Positions 45,785-54,584 of a stretch of DNA of 64,000 bases are shown in pieces; position 1 is the first letter of the stretch; each line of letters begins with the position of its first letter. A model generated the notes under the pieces. It did no database searches. It was not told where the DNA came from and saw nothing but the letters and a program-made list of their open reading frames with translations. The translations under genes and the position numbers were made by a program. Origin of the DNA: Micromonospora marina (GTDB lineage: Bacteria; Actinomycetota; Actinomycetes; Mycobacteriales; Micromonosporaceae); contig NZ_FMCV01000004.1 of the NCBI RefSeq assembly GCF_900091565.1, positions 186,001-250,000 on the forward strand, given 5' to 3'.

Positions 45785-46885
45785 TCAGGCCGCAACGCCG
45801 AACCGGACCAGCACGTGCCAGAGCTGCTTGAGGTGCTGCAGTGTCACCGCGGCCGGTCCCCGGTCGGCCCAGCGCTGCGGCTCGCGTACCACCGAGGCGG
45901 CGGCGCGGCCGACGAGCGCCGCGTGCAGCGGCTCCCCCGGGCGGGCGAACTCGGCGGCCACCCGTAGGGCCAGGGGCGGGATGTCGGGGCCGCGGAACGC
46001 GGCGTCCACGGCGGCGGCGGGCAGCACGAAGCCGCTGTGGAAGCGCAGCGCCAGGCCGTGCCGCGCGGCGATCCCGGCGAGGCGCCGCCCCACGTCGGTG
46101 CCCCGGAACGACGGGTCGACCACCAGTGCCTCGACGTCGCGGGCCAGGCTGATCTCGCCGTGCACCTGCGCCTCGACGTAGTCGTCGAGCGCCCTTCCCA
46201 CCCGCCCGGACTCCCGTTCCCGACGGCGCAGCAGCGTCCGCAGCAGCGCGCCGGTGTCCATGCCGGCCACGCCCAGGGCGACGCCGGTCCCGGCGGTGGC
46301 GGTCAGCAGCGCCGCGAACACCGGCTCGAAGACGTCCACGGTGCCGACCTCGGCAGGCTGAAGGTGGCTGTCACCGAAGGTGAACGTGGCCCGGGCCAGC
46401 ACCTCCGGGCGCAGTCGCAGGTGACAGGAGCCGAACCGGGGGCACGCGCCGTCGGCGTGGTCGAGCAGGTTCAGGCCGCCGTACTTCGGGCGCTCCGTGG
46501 GCAGCACACCGGGACGCTGGTACGCGCCGCCGAACATCGCCTGCTCCCACACGTCCCGGTCGCCGCCCGGGTACGCGGTCAGGCCGCCGTTGGAAATGCC
46601 GGTCTCGAACTGGCTGCGGTAGACGCCCTCCTCGTCCAGCGCCTCGACCACGGTGCGGCCGTCCCGCAGCACCCGGTCGGGGTGGAAGTTGAGCGTCAGG
46701 CGCCCGTACCCGGTGGTCGCGGCGACGACCTCCTCGTACCGGTAGGTCGTGCCGGAGGCGGCAAGGTGCTCGGCGATGACGGCGAGCGCCGCCGGGCGGT
46801 CGCGCAGCGCGACCCGGCGGACGTGGCGCAGCGCTGCGGACTGGGCGTCGGTGAGGTCGGCGGCGGGCACGGGCCCGAGTATCAC
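45785..46885 (-). CDS. DUF3626 domain-containing protein
   Basis: 366 residues. LDEEGVYRSQFETGISNGGL, then TAYPGGDRDVWEQAMFGGAY and PKYGGLNLLDHADGACPRFG, with SCHLRLRPEVLARATFTFGD, is the conserved core I associate with DUF3626. The C-terminal half is helical. No catalytic motif has been described, and function is unknown. It is the last gene in its cluster; the MBL gene follows 93 bp upstream on the same strand. Confidence 0.78.
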   Translation of the reverse strand: MILGPVPAADLTDAQSAALRHVRRVALRDRPAALAVIAEHLAASGTTYRYEEVVAATTGYGRLTLNFHPDRVLRDGRTVVEALDEEGVYRSQFETGISNGGLTAYPGGDRDVWEQAMFGGAYQRPGVLPTERPKYGGLNLLDHADGACPRFGSCHLRLRPEVLARATFTFGDSHLQPAEVGTVDVFEPVFAALLTATAGTGVALGVAGMDTGALLRTLLRRRERESGRVGRALDDYVEAQVHGEISLARDVEALVVDPSFRGTDVGRRLAGIAARHGLALRFHSGFVLPAAAVDAAFRGPDIPPLALRVAAEFARPGEPLHAALVGRAAASVVREPQRWADRGPAAVTLQHLKQLWHVLVRFGVAA

Positions 46886-46978
46886 CAGACGGAGCGACGC
46901 CCGGCCACCCGGTTTCCGAGCCGGAACCGGCGTCCGCCAGGGCCGGGACGCCCGACCGGGCCCGGTCCGGCGGTGTCC

Positions 46979-47608
46979 TCAGTGGCCCCGGGCGATCCAC
47001 TCGTCCAGGTGCGGCGCCTCGGCCCCGATAGTGGTGTCGTCGCCGTGCCCGGTGTGCACCACCGTCTCCGGCGGCAGCGTGAACAGCCGGGTACGGATCG
47101 ACTCGACGATGGTGCCGAAGTCGCTGTACGACCGCCCGGTCGCGCCCGGTCCGCCGGCGAACAGGGTGTCGCCGGTGAAGACCGTGCCCAGGTCGGCCGC
47201 GTACAGGCTGCACGCGCCGGGGCTGTGGCCGGGCGTGTGCAGCACCCGCAGCGTGGTGCCGCCGACGGTGACCGTCTGCCCGTCGGTCAGGTCGCCGTCC
47301 GGGGCCGTGCCGGGGTGCACCATGTCCCACAGCACCCGGTCGGCCGGGTGCAGCAGCACCGGCGCGCCGGTGGCCCGGGCCAGCTCGGGCGCGACCCGCA
47401 CGTGGTCGTCGTGGGCGTGGGTGGCGATGATCGCCAGCACCCGCCGGTCACCGATCACCGCGCGGACGGCCGCCACGTCGTGCGGCGCGTCGAGGACGAC
47501 GCACTCGGCGTCGTCGCCGATCACCCAGACGTTGTTGTCCACGTCGAACGTCTGGCCGTCGAGCGAGAACGTGCCGGAGGTGACGGCGTGGTCGACGCGG
47601 GCGGTCAC
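46979..47608 (-). CDS. MBL-fold hydrolase, probable S-formylmycothiol hydrolase partner
   Basis: A 209-residue metallo-beta-lactamase-fold protein. THAHDDH near 65-71 is the HxHxDH zinc motif; [11 protein letters not shown] near 130 and [12 protein letters not shown] near 147 carry the next His and Asp; [11 protein letters not shown] near 190 the last His. The GTG start overlaps the mscR stop (GTGA). In Mycobacterium the Rv2259-Rv2260 pair has the same order (from memory), and the MBL enzyme is proposed to hydrolyse S-formylmycothiol to formate and mycothiol. Confidence 0.88.
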   Translation of the reverse strand: MTARVDHAVTSGTFSLDGQTFDVDNNVWVIGDDAECVVLDAPHDVAAVRAVIGDRRVLAIIATHAHDDHVRVAPELARATGAPVLLHPADRVLWDMVHPGTAPDGDLTDGQTVTVGGTTLRVLHTPGHSPGACSLYAADLGTVFTGDTLFAGGPGATGRSYSDFGTIVESIRTRLFTLPPETVVHTGHGDDTTIGAEAPHLDEWIARGH

Positions 47609-48693
47609 GGGAAGACCACCACCGAGCGCAGCACGTCCCCGTGGTGCATCCGGGCGAACGCCTCCTCGACCTGGTCGAGGGCGATCTCCTCGGTGACGAA
47701 CGCGTCCAGGTCCAGCCGGCCCTGCCGGTACAGCTCGGTCAGCATCGGGAAGTCGCGGCTGGGCAGGCAGTCGCCGTACCAGCTGGACTTGAGCGCGCCG
47801 CCGCGCCCGAAGACGTCCAGCAACGGCAGGTCGACAGTCATCTCCGGGGTCGGCACGCCGACCAGCACGACGGTGCCGGCCAGGTCGCGAGCGTAGAAAG
47901 CCTGCTTCCACGTCTCCGGACGGCCGACCGCGTCGATCACCACGTCGGCGCCGAAGCCACCGGTGGCCGCGCGGACGGCCTCCACCACGTCGTCCTCCGA
48001 GGCGTCGACGGTGTGCGTGGCACCGAACCTGCGCGCCCAGTCGAGCTTGCGGGAGTCGGTGTCCACCGCGATGATCGTGGTCGCGCCGGCCAGGGCCGCG
48101 CCGGCCACCGCCGCGTCGCCGACGCCGCCGCAGCCGATCACCGCGACCGAGTCGCCCCGGGTCACGTTGCCCGTGTTCATGGCCGCGCCGAGACCGGCCA
48201 TCACGCCGCAGCCGAGCAGGCCGACCGCCGCCGGCCGGGCCGACGGGTCGACCTTCGTGCACTGCCCGGCGTGGACGAGCGTCTTCTCGGCGAACGCGCC
48301 GATGCCGAGCGCGGGCGTCAGCTCGGTGCCGTCGGTGAGCGTCATCTTCTGCGTCGCGTTGTGGGTGGCGAAGCAGTACCACGGCCGGCCGCGCCGGCAG
48401 GCCCGGCACTGCCCGCAGACCGCGCGCCAGTTGAGCACCACGAAGTCGCCGGGAGCCACGTCGGTGACGCCGTCGCCCACCTGCTCCACGACGCCGGCGG
48501 CCTCGTGGCCGAGCAGGAACGGGTAGTCGTCGTTGATGCCGCCCTCGCGGTAGTGCAGGTCGGTGTGGCAGACGCCGCACGACTGGATGCGGACCACCGC
48601 CTCGCCGGGCCCCGGGTCCGGCACCACGATGGTGGTGACCTCCACCGGCGCGCCCTTGCGCCGCGACACGACTCCCCGGACTTCCTGGCTCAC
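47605..48693 (-). CDS. mscR: S-(hydroxymethyl)mycothiol dehydrogenase
   Basis: A 362-residue zinc MDR that oxidises the formaldehyde-mycothiol adduct (NAD-linked). [20 protein letters not shown] near 37-56 has the catalytic zinc Cys and His; [12 protein letters not shown] near 63; [15 protein letters not shown] near 93-107 the structural zinc. [20 protein letters not shown] binds NAD. Sequence hallmarks ([20 protein letters not shown]) match the MscR/AdhE2 type. GTG 48693 has AAGGAGG 7 nt upstream. Translationally coupled to the MBL hydrolase. Confidence 0.93.
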   Translation of the reverse strand: MSQEVRGVVSRRKGAPVEVTTIVVPDPGPGEAVVRIQSCGVCHTDLHYREGGINDDYPFLLGHEAAGVVEQVGDGVTDVAPGDFVVLNWRAVCGQCRACRRGRPWYCFATHNATQKMTLTDGTELTPALGIGAFAEKTLVHAGQCTKVDPSARPAAVGLLGCGVMAGLGAAMNTGNVTRGDSVAVIGCGGVGDAAVAGAALAGATTIIAVDTDSRKLDWARRFGATHTVDASEDDVVEAVRAATGGFGADVVIDAVGRPETWKQAFYARDLAGTVVLVGVPTPEMTVDLPLLDVFGRGGALKSSWYGDCLPSRDFPMLTELYRQGRLDLDAFVTEEIALDQVEEAFARMHHGDVLRSVVVFP

Positions 48694-48888
48694 GGTGCCT
48701 CCTTCGTCGGTTACGTCTGCACCCGGAAACGTACCGCTGATCATGACTGGCGAACCAGCGTCGAACGTGCGGGCGTAGTCGAACCCGGCCGGTGTCGGCC
48801 CGGGAGATCGCCGACGTCATCGAGGCCCGCCGCCTGGTCGAACACCCGGGCGGTCCGGGGCGGGCCTGGACAGTGGCGCAGGCCACGG

Positions 48889-49728
48889 TCAGGCCCACAG
48901 CTCCCGCAGCAGCGCCTCCACCTCGACGGTCCGCTCGATCTGCGGCATGTGCCCGGTGTCGCGGAACAGGTGGCTGTGCGCGTGCGGCAGCCGGGTGCGG
49001 GCGTACACCAGGTGCGCGGCGGGCAGGACCAGGTCGCGCTCGCCCCAGACGAGCAGCGTGGGCAGGTCGAGCGCGGCCACCGCGTCGAGCAGGTCGGCGC
49101 GCCACTGCGGGCGTACGCCGCGCCAGGTGCCCAGGTCGCGGACCAGCTCCCGCATCACCCGGGCGGCGTGCGGCTGCCCGGCCACGGCGAGCGCGACGGC
49201 GATCCGCTCGTCGGTGACGTGCGCCGGGTCGTGGAAGATCGCCCGCTCGGTGCGCCGGGCGATCCCCGGGTGCGGGCGCAGCAGCAGCCGGGCCAGCGGG
49301 CGTACCGCGAGCAGCCGCAGCGCCACCGTCACCTCGCGGCCGAAGCCGGCGCTGTTGAGCAACGCCAGGCTGGCGGCGCGGTGCGGCGCGTCGGCGGCCA
49401 GGCGCATGGCGACCGCCCCGCCGAGGGAGTTGCCGACCAGGTGGGCCGGGCCGGTCACCCCTGCCACGTCCAGGAAGCGGGCCACCGCGGCGGCCAGGGC
49501 CGGGAGCGTGTGCGGGCCGTCCAGCGGCGCGGAGCCGCCGTGGCCGGGCAGGTCCACCGCGAGCACCAGGTGGTCGCGGGCCAGCGCCGTGTGCAGGGCG
49601 GTGAAGTCGTCGAGGGTACGGCCGATGCCGTGCAGCAGCACCACGGGCGAGCCGCCGCCGCTGATCCGGCACCGGGTACGCCGCCCGTCGACGGTGCGCT
49701 CGTCGGCCGGGGGCAGGGCGAGCGTCAC
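48889..49728 (-). CDS. Alpha/beta hydrolase
   Basis: 279 residues. VVLLHGIGRTLDDF near 28-41 forms the oxyanion site, LVGNSLGGAVAM near 97-108 holds the nucleophile Ser, LPTLLVWGERDLVLP near 205-220 the acid, and DTGHMPQIERTVEV near 258-271 the His. In the BVMO-SDR-hydrolase order, a lactone or ester formed by the monooxygenase is a likely substrate (inference). GTG start overlaps the SDR stop (GTGA), so the three are coupled. Confidence 0.87.
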   Translation of the reverse strand: MTLALPPADERTVDGRRTRCRISGGGSPVVLLHGIGRTLDDFTALHTALARDHLVLAVDLPGHGGSAPLDGPHTLPALAAAVARFLDVAGVTGPAHLVGNSLGGAVAMRLAADAPHRAASLALLNSAGFGREVTVALRLLAVRPLARLLLRPHPGIARRTERAIFHDPAHVTDERIAVALAVAGQPHAARVMRELVRDLGTWRGVRPQWRADLLDAVAALDLPTLLVWGERDLVLPAAHLVYARTRLPHAHSHLFRDTGHMPQIERTVEVEALLRELWA

Positions 49729-50693
49729 GCCCGGCTTCCGGACTCCGGCACGGCCTCGTCGCCGGCCCGGGGAGACGGAACCGGCACGGCGGCGTCGGTC
49801 GCGAGGGCGGGCGCTTCGGCGGGCGGGACGGCGGGCGGAGTTGCGGGCGCGACGCCGGGCCCGGTCGGGCGCTGGCGCATGCCCAGGGCCAGCACCCTGC
49901 CGTACCCGGCGGGGGCGAGGCGGGCGAGCAGGTCGGGCAGCTTCGCCGACCAGCCGATCAGCACCCGGCCGCGGCGTCGCTGCGCACCGCGCAGGATCAC
50001 CTCGGCGGCGGTCGCCGGGTCGATGGTCAGCAGCTTCTCGAACTGCCTGCGCCCGGCCTCGTACTCGTCGAGGGCCACGCCGCTGCCGACGCGGGCGGTG
50101 GCGGCGATCCGGGTGCGGATGCCGCCCGGGTGCACCGAGGTGACGCCGACGCCGTCGTCGACGAGTTCGTGCCGCAGCGCCTCGGTGAAGCCGCGCACGG
50201 CGAACTTGCTCGCCGCGTACGCGGCCTGCCCGGCGGGGGCGATCAGCCCGAACAGGCTGGACACGTTCACCAGGTGGGAGCCGGATTCGGCCTTGAGCGC
50301 GGGCAGCAGCGCGTGGGTCAGGCGGACCACCGCCCGGAAGTTGACCTCGATGACCCAGAGGAACTCCTCCAGGGTGACCTGGTCGAAGCGCCCGCCCAGC
50401 GCCACGCCGGCGTTGTTGATCAGCAGCCGGATCCGGGGGTGCGCGCGGTGGATCTCGGCGGCGACCCGGTCGGTGGCGTCGGCGTCGGCCAGGTCGACCA
50501 CGTGGGTCTCGACCCGCCGGTCCGGATACACGGCCCGGATCGCGGCGACGGTGGCGGCCAGGCCGTCGGCGTCCCGGTCGAGCAGCACCAGGTCGGCGCC
50601 GCGCCGGGCCAGCCCGTGGGCCAGCGCCGCGCCGATGCCGCTCGCCGCGCCGGTGAGCACCGCCGTGCCGCCGGGGAGGACGAGGTCACGCAT
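49725..50693 (-). CDS. SDR-family oxidoreductase in the ethA operon
   Basis: 322 residues. AVLTGAASGIGAALAHGLAR near 10-30 is TGxxxGIG; NNAGVAL near 92; VNVSSLFGLIAPAGQAAYAA, then ASKFAVRGFTEALRHELVDD, gives the Ser-Tyr-Lys triad. The C-terminal extension (about 270-322) is Pro/Ala-rich, with KLPDLLARLAPAGYGRV before it. Related to Rv3085/SadH-type enzymes. Its ATG overlaps the ethA stop by 8 nt and its stop the hydrolase GTG by 4 nt. Confidence 0.88.
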   Translation of the reverse strand: MRDLVLPGGTAVLTGAASGIGAALAHGLARRGADLVLLDRDADGLAATVAAIRAVYPDRRVETHVVDLADADATDRVAAEIHRAHPRIRLLINNAGVALGGRFDQVTLEEFLWVIEVNFRAVVRLTHALLPALKAESGSHLVNVSSLFGLIAPAGQAAYAASKFAVRGFTEALRHELVDDGVGVTSVHPGGIRTRIAATARVGSGVALDEYEAGRRQFEKLLTIDPATAAEVILRGAQRRRGRVLIGWSAKLPDLLARLAPAGYGRVLALGMRQRPTGPGVAPATPPAVPPAEAPALATDAAVPVPSPRAGDEAVPESGSRA

Positions 50694-52182
50694 CGGTTCC
50701 TCCCGAGGTGGTGGCCGCCGTGGCGGGTACGCCGGCGCGGTCGAACCGGACGCCGTCGGTGAGCGGGCCGTGCCGCATCAGGCGTACGTCGCGGGGGTAG
50801 TTCTGGTGCAGCCGCCACGGCGCCTGCGGCCCCTGCTTGGGGAGCTGGTCGACGGCTCGCAGCACGTACCCGGACTTCAGGTCGATGATCGGTTCGAGGT
50901 CGTCGGTGTCCGGGGCGAGCGGCGTGACGATCTGCCGGCCGGTGTCGTCGAGGTGGTGCAGCAGCCGGCAGACGTACGTGGCGACCAGGTCGGCCTTGAG
51001 CGTCCAGGAGGCGTTCGTGTAGCCGATGGTCATGGCGAAGTTCGGCACGCCGGAGAGCATCATGCCCTTGTAGGCCACCGTCGAGGCGAGGTCGACCTCG
51101 GCGCCGTCGACGGTCAGCGTGATGCCGCCGAGCGCGAGCAGGTTGAGGCCGGTGGCGGTGACCACCACGTCGGCGGGCAGTTCCTCGCCGGAGGCGAGCC
51201 GGATCCCGTGCTCGGTGAACGTGTCGATGGTGTCGGTCACCACCGACGCGCGGCCGGCGCTCAGCGCGGCGAACAGGTCCCCGTCCGGCACCACGCAGAG
51301 CCGCTGGTCCCACGGGTCGTAGCGGGGCGAGAAGTGCCTGTCGACGTCGTACCCGGAGGGGAGGCGGCCTTTCGCGGCCCGGCGCAGGAACCGCTTCACC
51401 ACGCCGGGGGCGCGGCGGCTGAGCTGGAAGTTCGCCACGCCGAGCGTGACGTTCTTCCACCGGACCACCGCGTACGCGGCCTTCGGGGGCAGCCAGCGCC
51501 GCGCGGCGTCGGCGAACCGGTCGCGCGAGGGCAGCGCGATCACGTACGTGGGTGAGCGCTGGAGCATGGTGACGTGGGCGGCCCGCTCGGCCATGGCCGG
51601 GACCACCGTGACCGCCGTGGCGCCGCTGCCGATCACCACGACCCGCTTGCCGGCGTAGTCCAGGTCGTCGGGCCAGTGCTGCGGGTGCACGAGCGTGCCG
51701 GCGTACCGCTCGACGCCGGGGAACCGCGGCGTGTAGCCCTCGTCGTATCGGTAGTAGCCGGAGTTGGTGAACAGGAACCCGCAGGTGAGTGTGACGTCCT
51801 CGCCGGTGTCGTCGCGGTGGGCGTGCACGGTCCAGCGGGCGGTGGCGCTGTCCCACTCGGCGCGCAACGCCCAGTGGTGGAAGCGGATGTGCCGCTCCAC
51901 GTCGTACTCGCGGGCGGTCCGCCGCACGTACGCCCGGATGGAGTCGCCGTCGGCGATCGCCTTCGGGTCGGTCCACGGCTCGAACGAGTAGCCGAGGGTG
52001 TACATGTCGGAGTCGGAGCGGATGCCCGGGTAGCGGAACAGGTCCCAGGTGCCGCCGATGGCACCCCGGGCCTCCAGCACCGCGTAGGTCTTGCCGGGGC
52101 ATTCACGTCCGAGGTGGACGGCGGCGCCGATGCCGGACAGGCCGGCCCCGACGATGAGGACGTCGACGTGGTCTGCGGCCAT
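50686..52182 (-). CDS. ethA: EthA-like flavin monooxygenase (Baeyer-Villiger type)
   Basis: 498 residues, FAD/NADPH enzyme oxidising ketones to esters or S-containing compounds. VLIVGAGLSGIGAAVHLG near 8-25 binds FAD; WDLFRYPGIRSDSDMYTLGY near 46-65 is nearly identical to mycobacterial EthA; YAGTLVHPQHW near 160 is the BVMO fingerprint with Y for F; VVVIGSGATAVTVVPAMAE near 180 binds NADPH; TATGLNLLALGG follows. ATG 52182 has GGGAGAAG just before it. It is divergent from an EthR-like TetR gene and heads an operon with an SDR and a hydrolase. Confidence 0.94.
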   Translation of the reverse strand: MAADHVDVLIVGAGLSGIGAAVHLGRECPGKTYAVLEARGAIGGTWDLFRYPGIRSDSDMYTLGYSFEPWTDPKAIADGDSIRAYVRRTAREYDVERHIRFHHWALRAEWDSATARWTVHAHRDDTGEDVTLTCGFLFTNSGYYRYDEGYTPRFPGVERYAGTLVHPQHWPDDLDYAGKRVVVIGSGATAVTVVPAMAERAAHVTMLQRSPTYVIALPSRDRFADAARRWLPPKAAYAVVRWKNVTLGVANFQLSRRAPGVVKRFLRRAAKGRLPSGYDVDRHFSPRYDPWDQRLCVVPDGDLFAALSAGRASVVTDTIDTFTEHGIRLASGEELPADVVVTATGLNLLALGGITLTVDGAEVDLASTVAYKGMMLSGVPNFAMTIGYTNASWTLKADLVATYVCRLLHHLDDTGRQIVTPLAPDTDDLEPIIDLKSGYVLRAVDQLPKQGPQAPWRLHQNYPRDVRLMRHGPLTDGVRFDRAGVPATAATTSGGTDA

Positions 52183-52239
52183 CGCTTCTCCCGTTCGCAC
52201 CGGCGGTGGACCGGACACTATCCATCGCCGTCGACCGCG

Positions 52240-52277
52240 GTCAACACCGTGTCGAGTCGAATCGACACTGTGTCGAG
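52240..52277. promoter_or_regulatory. Predicted EthR operator in ethA-ethR intergenic region
   Basis: GTGTCGA (52249-52255), GTCGA (52256-52260), ATCGACAC (52261-52268) and TGTGTCGA (52269-52276) form overlapping repeats of TGTCGA/TCGACA, with TCGACAC in inverse orientation. The Mycobacterium ethA-ethR operator is built on the same TGTCGA-type half-sites (from memory). It ends 21 bp before the ethR ATG. Confidence 0.7.
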
Positions 52278-52297
52278 CGGGTGTAGCATCAGCCGAC

Positions 52298-52978
52298 ATG
52301 ACAACCGCCCGTACGCCGACCGGCGCCGCGCCGACGCGCGGGCGGCGGGCCGGCCGGTCCACCGGCGACGACCGGGAGACCGCGATCCTGGCCACTGCCG
52401 AGCGGCTGCTGGCCCAGCGCCCCCTCGCGGACATCTCCATCGACGACCTGGCGCGCGGCGCCGGGATCTCCCGCCCCACGTTCTACTTCTACTTCCCGTC
52501 CAAGAGCGCGGTGCTGCTCACGCTGCTCGACCGGGTCACCGAGGAGGCCGACGCCGCCGCCGGGGGCGTGTTCGAACGGCTCGCCGAGGATCCGCGCGCC
52601 CACTGGCGGAAGTTGATCGCCCGGTTCCACGCCACCTTCGGCGGGCACCGGGACGTGGTGCTGGCCTGCGCCCAGGTGCGCGGCACCAACGCCGAGGTGC
52701 GGCGGCTCTGGGCCGAGGTGCTGGAACGCTGGGTCCGCGCGGTGCAGGCCGCGATCGAGGCCGAACGCGCCCGCGGCGCGGCCCCGGACGGGCTGCCCGC
52801 CCGGGATCTCGCCATCGCGCTGAACTCGATGAACGAGCGCGTCTGGTACGCCACGTTCGCCGGGGACGGCCCGGCGGTGGCCGAGCGGGACGTGGTCGAC
52901 GTGCTGCTCGACGTGTGGCTGACCGCGATCTACCGGACCACCACGCCGCCGGTCATCCCGTCCGGCGGAACTCCATGA
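52298..52978 (+). CDS. ethR: EthR-like TetR-family repressor
   Basis: 226 residues. RGRRAGRSTGDDRETAILAT and ADISIDDLARGAGISRPTFY with FYFPSKSAVLLTLLDRV are the EthR DNA-binding domain, almost the same as the M. tuberculosis sequence I recall. The remaining helices form the ligand pocket and dimer face. It most likely represses ethA and is released by a hydrophobic ligand. It is divergent from ethA and overlaps the convergent MocR gene by 49 bp. Confidence 0.92.
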   Translation: MTTARTPTGAAPTRGRRAGRSTGDDRETAILATAERLLAQRPLADISIDDLARGAGISRPTFYFYFPSKSAVLLTLLDRVTEEADAAAGGVFERLAEDPRAHWRKLIARFHATFGGHRDVVLACAQVRGTNAEVRRLWAEVLERWVRAVQAAIEAERARGAAPDGLPARDLAIALNSMNERVWYATFAGDGPAVAERDVVDVLLDVWLTAIYRTTTPPVIPSGGTP

Positions 52979-54555
52979 CCCAGTTGGTCTCCCGGGTGCG
53001 CTCGCCGGCATCCCGCTGTGCGGCGAGGCCGGGCATCCCGATCGAGTCGCTCACCCACGCCCACGGTGACCTGCTCCGGCTCGGCGCCGACGTGGAGGGC
53101 CTCGGCCACCGTGGAGAGGGCGCGGTCGATCTCGGAGGGCGGGGTGGCCGCGTACCCGAGGACGAGGCCGGGTGGCTGCGGGCGCTGGCCGTGCCAGGAC
53201 AACGGGTGGAGCTTGACGCCACTCCGCAGCGCCGCCGCCGCCAGCGCCCGGTCGTTGACGTCGCAGGGCAGCGTGACCATCAGGTGCAGCCCGGCCGCCG
53301 CGCCGTGCACCACCGCCCCCGGCAGGTACGCGCGGACCGCCCGGATCATCGCGTCCCGTCGGCGTACGTGCCGGTGGCGCAGCAGCCGCAGGTGCCGTTC
53401 CAGCGCGCCGGACTCCATCAGCTCGGCGAGTACGAGCTGCGGCAAGGCCGCGTTGCCGAGGTCTGCCGCCCGCTTCGCGGCCACCACGTCGGGGTGCAGC
53501 GCGGCCGGCACCAGCATCCACCCGATCCGCAGGGCCGGCGCGAGCAGCTTGGAGATGCTGCCGACGTAGCAGACCCGGTCCGGCGCCATGGCACGTAACG
53601 CCGGCACCGGCGGCCGGTCGTAGCGGTGCTCGGCGTCGTAGTCGTCCTCCACCACCAGACCGCCGTCGCGTGCCCACCGCAGCAGCCGCCGGCGCCGGTC
53701 GCCGTCGAGCACCACCCCGGTCGGGAACTGGTGCGCCGGGGTGAGCAGCACCGCGGGAGCACCGGACCGCTCCAGCTCGTCGACACGTAGTCCCCGGTCG
53801 TCCACCGGGATCGGCGGTGTCGCCAGCCCGAAGCAGAGCAGGTGCTGCCGTACACCCAGCGAGCCGGGATCCTCCACCGCCACGGTGTGCGTACCCCGGT
53901 CGTGCAGCACCCGCGCGAGCAGGCCGAGCGCCTGCGACACCCCGGCCACGATCACCACCTCGGCCGGGTCCGCGCCGACGCCCCGGTTGCGGGCCAGCCA
54001 GTTCGCGACCGCGAGCCGCAGCGCGGGCGTGCCGGCCGGGTTGCCGTAGCCGAGCGAGGCGGGCGTCATCCGGTGCAGCACGGTCCGCTCGGCCCGCAGC
54101 CAGGCCGCGCGGGGAAAGGCCGCCAGATCGGGTACGCCGGGTGTCAGGTCCACCTGCGCGGGTACGGCGCGCAGCTCGTCGAACGCGTCGACGCCGGGCC
54201 TGGTGGCGAACACCTGCGGTGCTCTCCTCGGCTCGGGCGGCCGGGTGACCACGGCGGCCGGCGAGGCGACCACCACCGTTCCGGCCCGGCCGCGTCCGGC
54301 CACCTGCCCGTCCTCGGCCAGCCGCTGGTACGCCTCGGTCACCACACCGCGGGAGACGCCCAGCTCGGCGGCGAGCACCCGGCTGGCGGGCAGACGGGTG
54401 CCCACCGGCGCCCGGCCGTCGGCGATGGCGGACCGCAGCCGGGCGGCCAGCCAGTCCGCGCGGCCACCGGGCGGCGCCTCGCCGACGTCGAGCTGGAGGA
54501 AGTCCGCGCCGGCCGCTTTGGACTCCTCGAAAGCGACAGCTTTGGCCCTGTCCAT
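52930..54555 (-). CDS. MocR-type GntR/aminotransferase regulator
   Basis: 541 residues. N-terminal GntR winged helix (about 25-95): LRSAIADGRAPVGTRLPASR and VLAAELGVSRGVVTEAYQRL. Residues about 120-480 form a fold-type-I aminotransferase with VEDPGSLGVRQHLL, VVEDDYDAEHRYDRPP and the PLP lysine in VGSISKLLAPALRIGW. MocR proteins use PLP as sensor or cofactor and often control a divergent amine or amino acid gene; here it faces a LysE exporter with only 29 bp between. The C-terminal ~40 residues overlap the TetR 3' end and look unusually polar. Confidence 0.88.
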   Translation of the reverse strand: MDRAKAVAFEESKAAGADFLQLDVGEAPPGGRADWLAARLRSAIADGRAPVGTRLPASRVLAAELGVSRGVVTEAYQRLAEDGQVAGRGRAGTVVVASPAAVVTRPPEPRRAPQVFATRPGVDAFDELRAVPAQVDLTPGVPDLAAFPRAAWLRAERTVLHRMTPASLGYGNPAGTPALRLAVANWLARNRGVGADPAEVVIVAGVSQALGLLARVLHDRGTHTVAVEDPGSLGVRQHLLCFGLATPPIPVDDRGLRVDELERSGAPAVLLTPAHQFPTGVVLDGDRRRRLLRWARDGGLVVEDDYDAEHRYDRPPVPALRAMAPDRVCYVGSISKLLAPALRIGWMLVPAALHPDVVAAKRAADLGNAALPQLVLAELMESGALERHLRLLRHRHVRRRDAMIRAVRAYLPGAVVHGAAAGLHLMVTLPCDVNDRALAAAALRSGVKLHPLSWHGQRPQPPGLVLGYAATPPSEIDRALSTVAEALHVGAEPEQVTVGVGERLDRDARPRRTAGCRRAHPGDQLGHGVPPDGMTGGVVVR

Positions 54556-54584
54556 CGGACCATTATGGGCACAGGCTGGACCGC
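54556..54584. promoter_or_regulatory. MocR/LysE divergent control region
   Basis: Only 29 bp separate the two start codons. GGACC occurs at 54567-54571 and GGACC again at 54578-54582 region (direct repeats), the kind of repeat MocR regulators bind. Promoters must overlap both coding ends. Weak evidence. Confidence 0.35.

Noticed and set aside
48792..48890. Start of a plus-strand protein reading [20 protein letters not shown]
   Set aside because: Only about 33 residues before it becomes antisense to the hydrolase gene; no domain.
47641..51555. 1304-residue open frame on the plus strand
   Set aside because: Antisense to mscR, hydrolase, SDR and ethA, which have full motif sets. Typical of very GC-rich DNA.
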